Source: Parafilimonas sp.
GTDB lineage: Bacteria > Bacteroidota > Bacteroidia > Chitinophagales > Chitinophagaceae
Assembly: GCA_017856455.1 (NCBI GenBank)
Contig: JAFMEZ010000013.1
Span: 1-44,386, forward strand
DNA length: 44,386 nucleotides
Direction of reading: 5' to 3'
Shown: positions 35,119 to 44,204 of the stretch, one piece after another
Position numbering within the stretch: position 1 is the stretch's first letter
Layout: the number at the start of each line of letters is the position of its first letter
Program-made: the position numbers and the translations under genes
The notes under the pieces: model-generated
Told to the model about the DNA's origin: nothing
The model's input: only the letters and a program-made list of their open reading frames with translations
Databases searched by the model: none

Positions 35119-35208
35119 TTCTTCTGCTTAGTGCTTGCAAATTAATTCATAAATTGGTGATAATTATATTTAATACTGGCCCTGTTGAACTAAATTAATT
35201 TCTAATAA

Positions 35209-35736
35209 ATGACAGAGGATATTTCTATAGAGCGTGTTGGGGTAAACGATATCCATCTTTTGCAAGAAATTAGTCAATCTACTTTTGTGGAAACTTTTGC
35301 AAAAGACAATTCACCAGAAAACATGAAAGACTATGTAGAAAATAAATTCTCTGCAGCACAATTGATGAATGAGTTATCAAATGCTGGTACTGAATTTTAT
35401 TTTGCAAAAAATGCTTGGGAGGTTATTGGTTATTTGAAATTAAACCAAGGTGAAGCACAGTCTGAATTAAAAGACAAAAACACTCTAGAGATAGAGAGAA
35501 TTTATGTACGTGCATCACATCAAGGCAAATACATAGGTCAACTTTTGTTTAAAAAAGCTATTAATCAATTTGAAGTTGGTCGATATGATTTTGTCTGGTT
35601 AGGAGTTTGGGAGAAAAACCATAAAGCAATTCATTTTTATTCAAAAAATGGTTTTGTCCCATTTGATCAGCATATTTTTCAACTTGGTGATGACAAACAA
35701 GTTGATATAATGATGAAATATACCGGTAAAGATTAA
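35209..35736 (+). CDS. GNAT family N-acetyltransferase
   Basis: A 175-aa acetyltransferase. ISIERVGVNDIHLLQEISQ begins the fold, LEIERIYVRASHQGKYIGQLLFKKAI is the acetyl-CoA-binding motif A (R-x-x-H-Q-G-K-Y-I-G), and WLGVWEKNHKAIHFYSKNGFVPF is motif B. It resembles PaiA/RimI-like small-molecule acetylases. The bicupin gene follows 21 bp later. Acceptor unknown. Confidence 0.9.
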   Translation: MTEDISIERVGVNDIHLLQEISQSTFVETFAKDNSPENMKDYVENKFSAAQLMNELSNAGTEFYFAKNAWEVIGYLKLNQGEAQSELKDKNTLEIERIYVRASHQGKYIGQLLFKKAINQFEVGRYDFVWLGVWEKNHKAIHFYSKNGFVPFDQHIFQLGDDKQVDIMMKYTGKD

Positions 35737-35757
35737 AAATAAATTTTAAAAAGTATT

Positions 35758-36528
35758 ATGATGAAGTATTTACTATATGTTATTTGTTTCTTGGCCTGTC
35801 TTGATATTATGGCACAAGAAACACCACTGGTATCAAATGTTCATAATTGGATATCTGCACCTGTTGTAAAATCAAATTTTGGAACAAGTATAAATTTATT
35901 TAACGGTTCTGGAAAAATTTTATCTAAACATTCATTGAATGGTATAACAATTAAACCAGGAAAGAAGATCATTTATAAAGAGAGAGGCGAGGGGGATGAA
36001 TTATTCTTTATCGTGAAAACCGGGCCAATTGAGTCTCAATTAAATGGAGTATCAAAAATACTTGATAAAGGATCAGTTGTATTTGTATTGCCAGGGGATG
36101 AGATTATATTTAAAAACCTCAGAAAGGAAGAAGTTGAATTATATGAAATGCGAATGTATGCATCACAGCCTAATCGAGAACAAGGTATAAGTGCAGGTGA
36201 CTCATTTATGATGGATTGGTATGATATGGAGTATCGTCCACATGATCGAGGTGGGGTTCGTCAGTTGTTTGATAGAAAAACTATCATGACCAATAGATTC
36301 GATATTCATATCACATCTTTGAATCCGGGTATAAGTAGTCATCCCCCTCATACTCATACCAATGAAGAGATTATTCTAATGATAGATGGTGAGGGTGAAA
36401 TGGTTTTGGGGGATAAAAGACAACGAATCATTACTGGAGACGCTGCCTGGGTTGAATCAATGATTCCCCATAATATCACCAATAAAGCGAAAAGACCTGC
36501 AGTATATTTTGCAATACAATGGAATTAA
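35758..36528 (+). CDS. Exported bicupin protein
   Basis: A 256-aa secreted protein (signal peptide to MAQ) with two cupin domains (about 40-130 and 170-255). The second has a clear metal site: H198, H200, E204 and H238 in HPPHTHTNEE...IPHNI. The first lacks the His cluster. The pattern resembles ureidoglycine aminohydrolase/allantoin-type and other bicupins, with the metal only in the C-terminal half. Substrate unknown. Either ATG of the MM start is possible. Confidence 0.85.
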   Translation: MMKYLLYVICFLACLDIMAQETPLVSNVHNWISAPVVKSNFGTSINLFNGSGKILSKHSLNGITIKPGKKIIYKERGEGDELFFIVKTGPIESQLNGVSKILDKGSVVFVLPGDEIIFKNLRKEEVELYEMRMYASQPNREQGISAGDSFMMDWYDMEYRPHDRGGVRQLFDRKTIMTNRFDIHITSLNPGISSHPPHTHTNEEIILMIDGEGEMVLGDKRQRIITGDAAWVESMIPHNITNKAKRPAVYFAIQWN

Positions 36529-36542
36529 AAATTACAATACCT

Positions 36543-37664
36543 TTAATTATCATTCAGCTCACTCATCAGTGTTTTAAAACATTCAACTGTTGAGAATTTT
36601 TCTTCTTTTTTTGTTCCATTCAGATATTGAAGAAAATTATCTGCGCTGGTCCATACTGTTTGAATAAAACCTCTATAATGTTTTTTTGCCTTACCTGAGG
36701 AAGATGCCTTAAATGCATTATAGTCGGCCACTTGTTGTTTTGCAATATCCGCTTTGCGCCATGGGCACATCATAACATCAAAACCTTTCTTCGCAAACAT
36801 TTCAGCTGTTTTTGGAGAAGATTCATAATGCCAATCATTGATCACAACATTTTTATTAATCATGTCTATTGATCTGTAAGTATCATTGGTGCTTCCTTCC
36901 CACATTCCCAGTTTTGTTTCTTGTCCATCGATCATTCTGTCTCCCCATATCCAGAGTCTGCCATCTTTTGCATTAACATGATCATTTATTTTATTTACTT
37001 CATCCGCAAATAATTTAGATCGATCTAATCCTGCACATCTGGTACAGCCATTCATGCCGATATAGAATACTTCATCCATCCCCGCATGAAAATGTTTGGT
37101 TTCACATACTTCCATGATTTCATCCACCAATTCAAAGACAATTTTATGTACTTCCGGGTGCAGCGGACAATAACTTTTACAATACAATTCGTCAGCATTT
37201 GGCCATTTATAATTCTCTGGCATTCTGACCCAGGGTGTTTCGTCAAATTGAGGATATTTTTTTAACAGTGGACTAGTAGTAGTAGCCCATGATTGATGTC
37301 CAAATAAATTTACTTGTGGTACCAGTATAATATTGTGCTTTTTGCAAGCAGCAACAATTTTTTTCATTTCGGTAAGCGATAACGCTGCGATGTTATTATT
37401 GTCACCAAGTCTTTTCTGTGTAGTTACCAGTTCTGGATGAGATGTATATTGATAGTTGTAATCTATACGAAGTATTAAAACATTTACTTTACGCGTTGCC
37501 AATTCATTATCGATGAATTGGATAAATGTTTCAACGTCATTGTACTGAGGAGCTGCAATACAAAAACCCCTAACTTCTTTAGGTAATTTCGGGAATGCAA
37601 AAATTTGCACACAAGAAAAAAGAATAAATGAAAGGAGTAGAATACTTGTTTTACGTAAATGCAT
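36543..37664 (-). CDS. GH20-like glycoside hydrolase
   Basis: A 373-aa exported TIM-barrel enzyme related to family GH20 beta-N-acetylhexosaminidases. The catalytic Asp-Glu pair is D197/E198 in HFHAGMDEVFYIG. Other seen elements: ILVPQVNLFGHQSWA (barrel strand with conserved HQ), and LGMWEGSTNDTYRSIDM. It lacks the usual N-terminal GH20b domain. Signal sequence LSFILFSCVQIF could be a lipoprotein signal (Cys18). It is divergent from a GH9 enzyme across a 69-bp gap, so both may act on one glycan. Confidence 0.85.
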   Translation of the reverse strand: MHLRKTSILLLSFILFSCVQIFAFPKLPKEVRGFCIAAPQYNDVETFIQFIDNELATRKVNVLILRIDYNYQYTSHPELVTTQKRLGDNNNIAALSLTEMKKIVAACKKHNIILVPQVNLFGHQSWATTTSPLLKKYPQFDETPWVRMPENYKWPNADELYCKSYCPLHPEVHKIVFELVDEIMEVCETKHFHAGMDEVFYIGMNGCTRCAGLDRSKLFADEVNKINDHVNAKDGRLWIWGDRMIDGQETKLGMWEGSTNDTYRSIDMINKNVVINDWHYESSPKTAEMFAKKGFDVMMCPWRKADIAKQQVADYNAFKASSSGKAKKHYRGFIQTVWTSADNFLQYLNGTKKEEKFSTVECFKTLMSELNDN

Positions 37665-37733
37665 ACAATAAAAATTTACTTTAAGGTAATTAATTCACTC
37701 GTTCTATTTATATTCAACTACCAAAATATTTTC

Positions 37734-39515
37734 ATGAGAAAGATTATTTTTCTTTTATTCTTCATTCTTGTAGAAAAGGTAAACTCACAAGATGTATTTG
37801 TTAGAGTTAACTTGATTGGATATGGTATAAATCAACCTAAAAAGGTGTTGATATTATCCAAAAAGCCATTAGATCAGCAGTTTATACTTTATAACGATAA
37901 AAATGAAATCGTAAAGCAGTTCAAATTGATTGTATTGCAAAAAGAAAATTGGCCCCCATTTCAATATTATTATGAGTGTAGATTTGATGAAGTCAATCAA
38001 AAAGGATCTTATTTTATTTCAAATACCGATAAAACTATTCAATCTTCAAAGTTTGTTATTGGTAATTATCCAGCCATTCAAGAATCTATTGTGAGCTTTA
38101 TGCAAACACAACGTTGTGGGTTCAACCCCTTTACCAATGAAGTTTGCCATGCTTTAGATGGAAGAAGTTTCTATGGAAACCGTCCGGATTCTTCTTATGT
38201 AGATGCTACTGGTGGATGGCATGATGCAGGTGATCAGTTAAAATATTTGATTACTGGAAGTAATGCAACTGCAAGAATGATGATGGCATATGAATGGAAT
38301 CCAACCGCATTTGCTGATAAAGTAAATGATCTAGGTTTGCCTCAGCCCAATGGTATTCCTGATGTTTTAGATGAAGCCAGGTGGGGTTTAGACTGGATTC
38401 ACAAATTGCATCCCACAAAAAATGAGTTGATTCATCAAGTCGCAGACGATAGAGATCACCTAGGATTTAAAATGCCTCATGAGGATCCTGCAAATTATGG
38501 CTGGGGTGTAAACAAATACCGTGCTGCTTATTTTGCCAATGGCAAGCCACAGGGACTCGGTAATTATAAAAGTGAGGCTACGGGTGTTTCAAATGTAGCT
38601 GGACGATCTGCTGCTGCAATGGCAATGGGTTACAGGATCTGGAAAACCATTCCTGGTGAAAATGCGTTCTCACAACAATGTTTGAAAGATGCCATTGAGC
38701 TTTATCAAATGGGTAAGCAATTAGAGGGATTTCAGCAGGGGAACAGTTATGGTGCTCCCTATCGTTATAATGAAAGAACATGGGCTGATGATATGGAATG
38801 GGCTGCTGCAGAACTCTATCTCGCTACAAAAAATAAACAATATCTCAATGATGCATTGCACTATGCTAATGTAATCAATACAGTTTCTTGGATGGAAATG
38901 GATTCATCCATGCATTATGAGATGTATCCTTATGTAAACGTAGGTCATTATGCGCTATGGAGAGTATCTGATCCTACGACAAAAGTTAAATTGGCAAACT
39001 ATTATAAACACAACCTTGAGAATATTTTAAAGAAGGGATCAGTTAATCCATATGGAGTCGGTCATTTATTTATTTGGTGTTCAAATAATTTGGCAGCCGC
39101 TGTTTCTACCCAAGCCATGCTTTATGAAAAAATGACTGGAGATAAAAGATTTAGTGAATTATTGCAGGATCATGTGAATTGGTTATTGGGACTCAATCCA
39201 TGGGGAACCAGTATGATTACAGGAATTCCAGAAAAAGGAGAATTTCCATTAGATGTACATATGCCATTTTGGATTTTAAATAAACAAGTTGTTCCAGGTA
39301 GCTTGGTAGATGGACCTCTTTGGTCAAGTATTCATGATAAAATGCTAGCGATCAGGTTAAATGAACCGGACGAATTTGCACACCTGCAACCTGCACATAT
39401 AAAATATTGGGATGATTTTGCCGACTATTCTACTAATGAGCCTACAATGGATGGATCTGCAGACTTGGTGATGTTATTTGCTCATTTTTTCGGAAAGAGT
39501 AATCAGAAAAAATAA
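37734..39515 (+). CDS. GH9 family glycoside hydrolase (cellulase/exo-glucosaminidase-like)
   Basis: A 593-aa exported enzyme. Signal peptide (EKVNSQ), an N-terminal CelD_N Ig-like domain (about 20-120, VFVRVNLIGYGINQPKKVLIL), then the (alpha/alpha)6 GH9 catalytic domain. Catalytic residues: D164 and D167 in GGWHDAGDQ, and proton donor E569 in STNEPTMDG. GH9 enzymes are mainly beta-1,4-glucanases, but some marine members are exo-beta-glucosaminidases; the GH20 neighbour slightly favours amino-sugar glycans. The start is ATG 37734; the upstream in-frame extension to 37659 would run into the divergent gene. Confidence 0.93.
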   Translation: MRKIIFLLFFILVEKVNSQDVFVRVNLIGYGINQPKKVLILSKKPLDQQFILYNDKNEIVKQFKLIVLQKENWPPFQYYYECRFDEVNQKGSYFISNTDKTIQSSKFVIGNYPAIQESIVSFMQTQRCGFNPFTNEVCHALDGRSFYGNRPDSSYVDATGGWHDAGDQLKYLITGSNATARMMMAYEWNPTAFADKVNDLGLPQPNGIPDVLDEARWGLDWIHKLHPTKNELIHQVADDRDHLGFKMPHEDPANYGWGVNKYRAAYFANGKPQGLGNYKSEATGVSNVAGRSAAAMAMGYRIWKTIPGENAFSQQCLKDAIELYQMGKQLEGFQQGNSYGAPYRYNERTWADDMEWAAAELYLATKNKQYLNDALHYANVINTVSWMEMDSSMHYEMYPYVNVGHYALWRVSDPTTKVKLANYYKHNLENILKKGSVNPYGVGHLFIWCSNNLAAAVSTQAMLYEKMTGDKRFSELLQDHVNWLLGLNPWGTSMITGIPEKGEFPLDVHMPFWILNKQVVPGSLVDGPLWSSIHDKMLAIRLNEPDEFAHLQPAHIKYWDDFADYSTNEPTMDGSADLVMLFAHFFGKSNQKK

Positions 39516-39530
39516 TGGTACATCCTGCTA

Positions 39531-40901
39531 TTAATTGACTCCTGCGTTTACTAATTTCTTAATGATATAGTTACCTACTTTTTTCCCTTGTTCTTGTCCA
39601 TTTTCAATACCATCTCTATAATGTATTCCGCCATACAGTCTGGAAATGGATGCTTCAATAGCAGCTTGTCGGAATGACTGGAATTTTCTTGGAGCCAACT
39701 CAAATATTACTTCAGAGTCATCTACAAATGAAATATTATCTCCGATTAAAAAAGATAAAACTTCAGCAGATGCAGTTGAAATCACTGAATGGCCTGATGT
39801 ATATTCTGGGAATGGAGGTGTTTGCAATAGTGGTTGCCATTTCAAGTCTATAAATTTATTGATGATTGTTTCTGGCCTTGCTCGATCAGTTCTGTATTTT
39901 TCATTCCAGCATACAATAAATCCATCATATAGTGTGATGGCCTCGATCGATAATGCTTGAATCATTTTTCGAAAAGAGATGTTATGAGCAAGGGAAGCAA
40001 TTGATGTTATATTCATCCAATGTCCACCTGGACTGATTTTTTTAAATCCGAGACTCATATGTCCGGATGTTGCAACAACAAATGGGTTACAGTCCCAAAA
40101 AGCTGCAATTTCTTTTTGTTCAGTGGATAGGTTTTTACCTAAATAATAAACCTCTGCGGCCAGCGCGTGGAATTTACTCCCCGAAGAAGTATCAAATGGT
40201 ATTGGTGCGGCGCATAGGAATTGATTAGATGAATCAATTATCATGGTTCTCATGGTTTTCCAATAGGGATCAACAGCATCCATATAAGCTGGTGGAGTAG
40301 GAAACCAGTAACCATCTTTTCTTTTCGGCCTGTATTTCTGAAAAGCACTGAGCTTGCTATAGCCGTCTTTTGTAGCATATTTTGTAATATCTTTTGCCAC
40401 CTGTGCGGCTAGTATGCTTGCTTCTGAAATTTCTTCATCTGAATATCCTATGGATCTTACTTTTTGTTTCACCATTTGGTATTCGCTTACAATATCTAAG
40501 CCAGATGGTAAAATTGAAATTCCTGATTCATAAATTGAAAATAGTGCTGCTAGAGATGGATCTTTTAAACTGTTCTTTCCGATGGAGTCTGATAAGTGAA
40601 CTATATATTTACTCGGGTGAATTAAATTTTTTCCATTGAAAGATAAAATTGCATTCGAGCCTAATGTACAATACATGTAATATCTGCTTGCAATTACTGG
40701 TGATACTACATCGTGCATCATTACTTTAGACAATGCAAATACAGCATCTTTTACATAGGGCTTGAGTTTTTCTTCTCTTGCTTGTGCAAAACCCTGATTT
40801 ATTGATAAGAGCAATAACAGGGGGAGAATCAAAAAAACATTAGTAACTGTATGCTTGAAGCGGTTGATCTGAGGCGCCAATGAGTAAAACTCTTTTTCCA
40901 T
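39531..40901 (-). CDS. Vanadium-dependent haloperoxidase / PAP2-type phosphatase
   Basis: Exported 456-aa protein with the complete acid-phosphatase/haloperoxidase signature: K335-x6-R342-P (KYRTDRARP), S369-G370-H371 (EYTSGHS), and S420-R421-x5-H427 (SRLYGGIHYRD). It binds vanadate or phosphate. Haloperoxidase versus phosphatase cannot be told from sequence. The ATG at 40901 overlaps the upstream CRTAC gene by 62 bp and gives a long n-region before the signal core (NVFLILPLLLLLSINQGFAQ). A TTG at 40832, just after the CRTAC stop, would give a short signal peptide. Co-transcribed with CRTAC. Confidence 0.88.
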   Translation of the reverse strand: MEKEFYSLAPQINRFKHTVTNVFLILPLLLLLSINQGFAQAREEKLKPYVKDAVFALSKVMMHDVVSPVIASRYYMYCTLGSNAILSFNGKNLIHPSKYIVHLSDSIGKNSLKDPSLAALFSIYESGISILPSGLDIVSEYQMVKQKVRSIGYSDEEISEASILAAQVAKDITKYATKDGYSKLSAFQKYRPKRKDGYWFPTPPAYMDAVDPYWKTMRTMIIDSSNQFLCAAPIPFDTSSGSKFHALAAEVYYLGKNLSTEQKEIAAFWDCNPFVVATSGHMSLGFKKISPGGHWMNITSIASLAHNISFRKMIQALSIEAITLYDGFIVCWNEKYRTDRARPETIINKFIDLKWQPLLQTPPFPEYTSGHSVISTASAEVLSFLIGDNISFVDDSEVIFELAPRKFQSFRQAAIEASISRLYGGIHYRDGIENGQEQGKKVGNYIIKKLVNAGVN

Positions 40902-43900
40902 TTACTTTCAAAGTTAAGGCAGATTTTACATCTCCCTGAATATTCAATCCACTCTTTACTTGGTCGACATACTCAAATGATTGACCAGCCCTTTGTTTTA
41001 ACAGCATTCCTTTATTTGCCTGAATTGCTCCCATCTTTAGGCGGTTAGCAGTCTGGTTTCCAAGCAAAAGAATTTCTTCATTACCATCCTTATCAAAATC
41101 ATCCGAAAGTATAACCCGATTCATTGAGAATTGTGTCTCCATTGGCAGATTTTGTTTCAAAACAAATTTTCCGTCTTTTTGAATAAGAGTAATGGTTTTT
41201 TGTTCTGTAGCAGTTAAGGTAATGGATTGTTTTAGATCGTCTTTGCTAAAAATATCATACATAGTAGCTGAGGCATATTGATTATAGTTGAGGAATTTTC
41301 TGCGCATTGCATAAATCTGGTCATTAAGTTCATCTCTGCTAACGTATGGATATGAAATACCTTGAACATAAAAATTAAAAAATGGATCAATTGAGCCATT
41401 CCCATCAAAATCAGCATAGATCAGTGTACCTGGTTCATTTTTAGAAAATTTGAAAGGTGTATTACTCCCTATATTGCCCAAGATCAAGTCAGCTTTCCCA
41501 TCATCATTTAAATCTTTTACAATCAATGACGACCATAGTCCACTTGGGGTATCAGGAATAAATTCATCTGTTGCATCTTCAAAACCATTTACAGTATTGA
41601 TATATATTTTAATGGGCATCCATTCACCAACTAATATGATATCAAGTTTTTTATCGTTATTAAGGTCTATCCATTGCGCATCAGTTACCATTCCTATCAG
41701 ATCAAATGCAGTTTTTTTTCTGGTAAAGTTTCCTTTGCCATCATTGATGAGTAAATATGATTCAGGAGTTACTGGGTATCTGCCTGGGATGATTCTTCCT
41801 CCAATAAATAAATCTTTATCACCATCACCATCAATATCAGCTGAGCGAACACATGATTTAGATGAACTTGAAAGGTTAGGTAAATTTTTTGAAGCATCGA
41901 TAAAAGATCCTTTACCATTGTTGATGTATAATTCATCTTGTAATGCTGTTGTATTGGGCATCCAAATAGAGTATCCGCCTTTTGCTACATACAAATCTGG
42001 CCATTGATCGTTATTAAAGTCCTCAAATAATGCAGCTGCTACAGCACTTTCTTCTTCATTGACAATTTGTAAGTTAGGGATGGGATTAAATCTTCCATCC
42101 GTTGATTGAATCCATATTTTTCCTGGCGACTCTGCATTACCACTAATAAATAAATCTTCTAGTCCATCTTTATTCACATCTGCTTTCGCTAAAATTGGAC
42201 CGGTATTAGAGTACATGGTAAGCATCAAAGGCTGACGCTTAAAATCATTTTCATTGAAACTTTTGTGTTGATATACAATAGGAGATGGAATTTTTGTAAA
42301 TACAGATTTATCATTTTCTCTTTTTACAATTGTCTGTAAATTTTTAATTGAGTATTCAATATTTATTCTCTGATCTATCTTTAATTGATAGTACATTGTT
42401 TGTTTATTGCCAGGCCATACAATTTTTAGTGAATCTATTGATGTATCGTCAGGCAGTCCAAAGTGTAGAATGGTACTTGCAGAAGACAGGTAGCCTCTGT
42501 TCTGGCTGAGTTCCTGTAATTGAGTATTGTTTTTGGAGTAGGCGTATACTTTAGTTCCCTGAATGGGTAAATGATCTTTGTTGCTGATTTGAATTTGAAT
42601 AAAGTGACTTGATTTATTTTTTGTTGAATTATTTTGGTAGACAAATGCTTCTTCATTGATATTGTTGATTACAATATCTAAATCACCATCTTTATCTAAA
42701 TCAGCTGCAACCGCAGCGCTAGAAATTACAGGTCGTTCAAATCCCCAATTTATTTGTTGATTAGTGAATCCAAGCTGCTTATCGTTTTTAAAAATATAAT
42801 TTGGAATTTTTGTAGATGGCATTGCTTTGATCAATTCCATTAATTGAACAGGTTCTCTGTCAATGGCTTTTTTTACTTTGTAATCGCCCCAGTATTTTAG
42901 AAAATCCTTGTTGGTATAATCTCTCAGGTATCCGTTTGTGATGAATAAATCTTTATAACCGTCATTGTCAAAGTCTGCAAATATTGGCGTCCAGCTCCAA
43001 TCCGTTTTTGAAATACCTGCCAATTGTCCAATTTCACTAAATGTACCATCTCCATTGTTGAGATGAAGCATATTGCGCATGTATTGTTTATGCAGACCCT
43101 GTTGTTGCATCAATTCAAAAATCTCATAGTTCTCTTGCAGCTGAAGTGATTTTTGTCGCTTATTATCTTCAGGCAACATATCCAATGTGATGATATCTGG
43201 TAGCCCATCATTATTAAAATCTGCAATATCAGTTCCCATTGAGAATTGCGACATATGTGTTAATGCCTGATCGGCGATATCAGTAAAACCCTTTTGCTTA
43301 TTATTGATGTATAAGTGATCTGGTTCATTGTAATCATTTGTTACATAGAGATCGGGCCAGCCGTCAAGGTTGACATCTGCAACTACTATTCCCAATCCGA
43401 ATGTTAGTGATGATCTGCTGATACCTACTTTATCAGAAACATCTTCAAATTTGTTCCCCTTGTTTTCAAACATTTTACAACCAGCATTAACATCGACTTG
43501 GTTTCTGTATTTGGCAAATTCCAGGTTGTCAACCTTTTTTGTGCTGTGGTTGAGTAAGAACATATCAAGGTCACCATCAAGATCATAATCAAAAAATGCA
43601 GCCTGTGTACTGAAGCTTGTATCATCAAGTGCATATTCTTTGGCAGATTCTTTGAATTTCATGTTACCGAGATTGATAAAGAGTTCATTTCTTCTGTTAA
43701 TTGCTTCACCTTTTCCCGAATAACATACGTATATATCTAGTAGTCCGTCTTTATTGATATCCGCCATTGTTACACCAGTACGCCAATGACCAGGTCTGCC
43801 TTCTAATTGTTTACCGGCTTGGGGTGTAACGTCTTTGAATGTAAGCTTGCCAAGATTTTTGTACAGCTTATTGGGTTTCATATTTGCTGTAAAAAATATA

Positions 43901-44127
43901 TCTTCTAATCCATCATTATCAAGATCTCCTACAGCAACACCAGCACCGTTGAAAAAATACTCATATGCCAATACATTGAGTCCTTCAGACTCACTGATTT
44001 GATTGATGAAGTTTATTCCTGTTTGTTTAGGGTCAAGCAGTGTAAATAATTTTTCTTGAGCTGATGATTGAACACAGAAACTCATTATGAAAGGAAGGAC
44101 GAAAAAATATTTAAACATATACTTCAT
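40840..44127 (-). CDS. CRTAC1-like VCBS/FG-GAP repeat protein with ASPIC/UnbV domain
   Basis: A 1095-aa secreted protein. Signal peptide (to QSSAQ), then two groups of FG-GAP/VCBS blades with Ca-binding DxDxDG loops (DLDNDGLEDIFF, DINKDGLLDIYV, DYDLDGDLDMFL; in the second half DVNKDGLEDLFI, DIDGDGDKDLFIG). An ASPIC/UnbV segment lies between (LHFGLPDDTSIDSLKIVWPG, about 550-590). Likely an extracellular adhesion or binding scaffold in outer-membrane nutrient use; no catalytic residues are visible. It starts just past the SusD terminator and has its own -7 element. Confidence 0.92.
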   Translation of the reverse strand: MKYMFKYFFVLPFIMSFCVQSSAQEKLFTLLDPKQTGINFINQISESEGLNVLAYEYFFNGAGVAVGDLDNDGLEDIFFTANMKPNKLYKNLGKLTFKDVTPQAGKQLEGRPGHWRTGVTMADINKDGLLDIYVCYSGKGEAINRRNELFINLGNMKFKESAKEYALDDTSFSTQAAFFDYDLDGDLDMFLLNHSTKKVDNLEFAKYRNQVDVNAGCKMFENKGNKFEDVSDKVGISRSSLTFGLGIVVADVNLDGWPDLYVTNDYNEPDHLYINNKQKGFTDIADQALTHMSQFSMGTDIADFNNDGLPDIITLDMLPEDNKRQKSLQLQENYEIFELMQQQGLHKQYMRNMLHLNNGDGTFSEIGQLAGISKTDWSWTPIFADFDNDGYKDLFITNGYLRDYTNKDFLKYWGDYKVKKAIDREPVQLMELIKAMPSTKIPNYIFKNDKQLGFTNQQINWGFERPVISSAAVAADLDKDGDLDIVINNINEEAFVYQNNSTKNKSSHFIQIQISNKDHLPIQGTKVYAYSKNNTQLQELSQNRGYLSSASTILHFGLPDDTSIDSLKIVWPGNKQTMYYQLKIDQRINIEYSIKNLQTIVKRENDKSVFTKIPSPIVYQHKSFNENDFKRQPLMLTMYSNTGPILAKADVNKDGLEDLFISGNAESPGKIWIQSTDGRFNPIPNLQIVNEEESAVAAALFEDFNNDQWPDLYVAKGGYSIWMPNTTALQDELYINNGKGSFIDASKNLPNLSSSSKSCVRSADIDGDGDKDLFIGGRIIPGRYPVTPESYLLINDGKGNFTRKKTAFDLIGMVTDAQWIDLNNDKKLDIILVGEWMPIKIYINTVNGFEDATDEFIPDTPSGLWSSLIVKDLNDDGKADLILGNIGSNTPFKFSKNEPGTLIYADFDGNGSIDPFFNFYVQGISYPYVSRDELNDQIYAMRRKFLNYNQYASATMYDIFSKDDLKQSITLTATEQKTITLIQKDGKFVLKQNLPMETQFSMNRVILSDDFDKDGNEEILLLGNQTANRLKMGAIQANKGMLLKQRAGQSFEYVDQVKSGLNIQGDVKSALTLKVNGKRVLLIGASDQPLQAYSY

Positions 44128-44143
44128 ATCACTTGTAAGAATA

Positions 44144-44151
44144 CAAATTTA
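44144..44151 (-). promoter_or_regulatory. TAnnTTTG -7 element before the CRTAC gene
   Basis: On the minus strand TAAATTTG matches exactly, 16 nt upstream of the CRTAC ATG at 44127. The terminator stem of the preceding SusD gene lies where the -33 box would be. Confidence 0.45.
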
Positions 44152-44157
44152 AGCAAT

Positions 44158-44186
44158 AAAAAAGGCGTCCATTGGACGCCTTTTTT
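44158..44186 (-). terminator. Bidirectional intrinsic terminator after SusD
   Basis: A 13-bp perfect stem (arms 44158-44170 and 44174-44186, core GGCGTCC / GGACGCC) flanked by A6 and T6, so it works on either strand. It is 18 bp past the SusD stop. Confidence 0.92.
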
Positions 44187-44204
44187 ATAAAGTTAGGTTG
44201 GTGA

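Noticed and set aside
42435-43634. Several 60-75 codon frames within the CRTAC gene
   Set aside because: They are shadows of the long conserved CRTAC reading frame.
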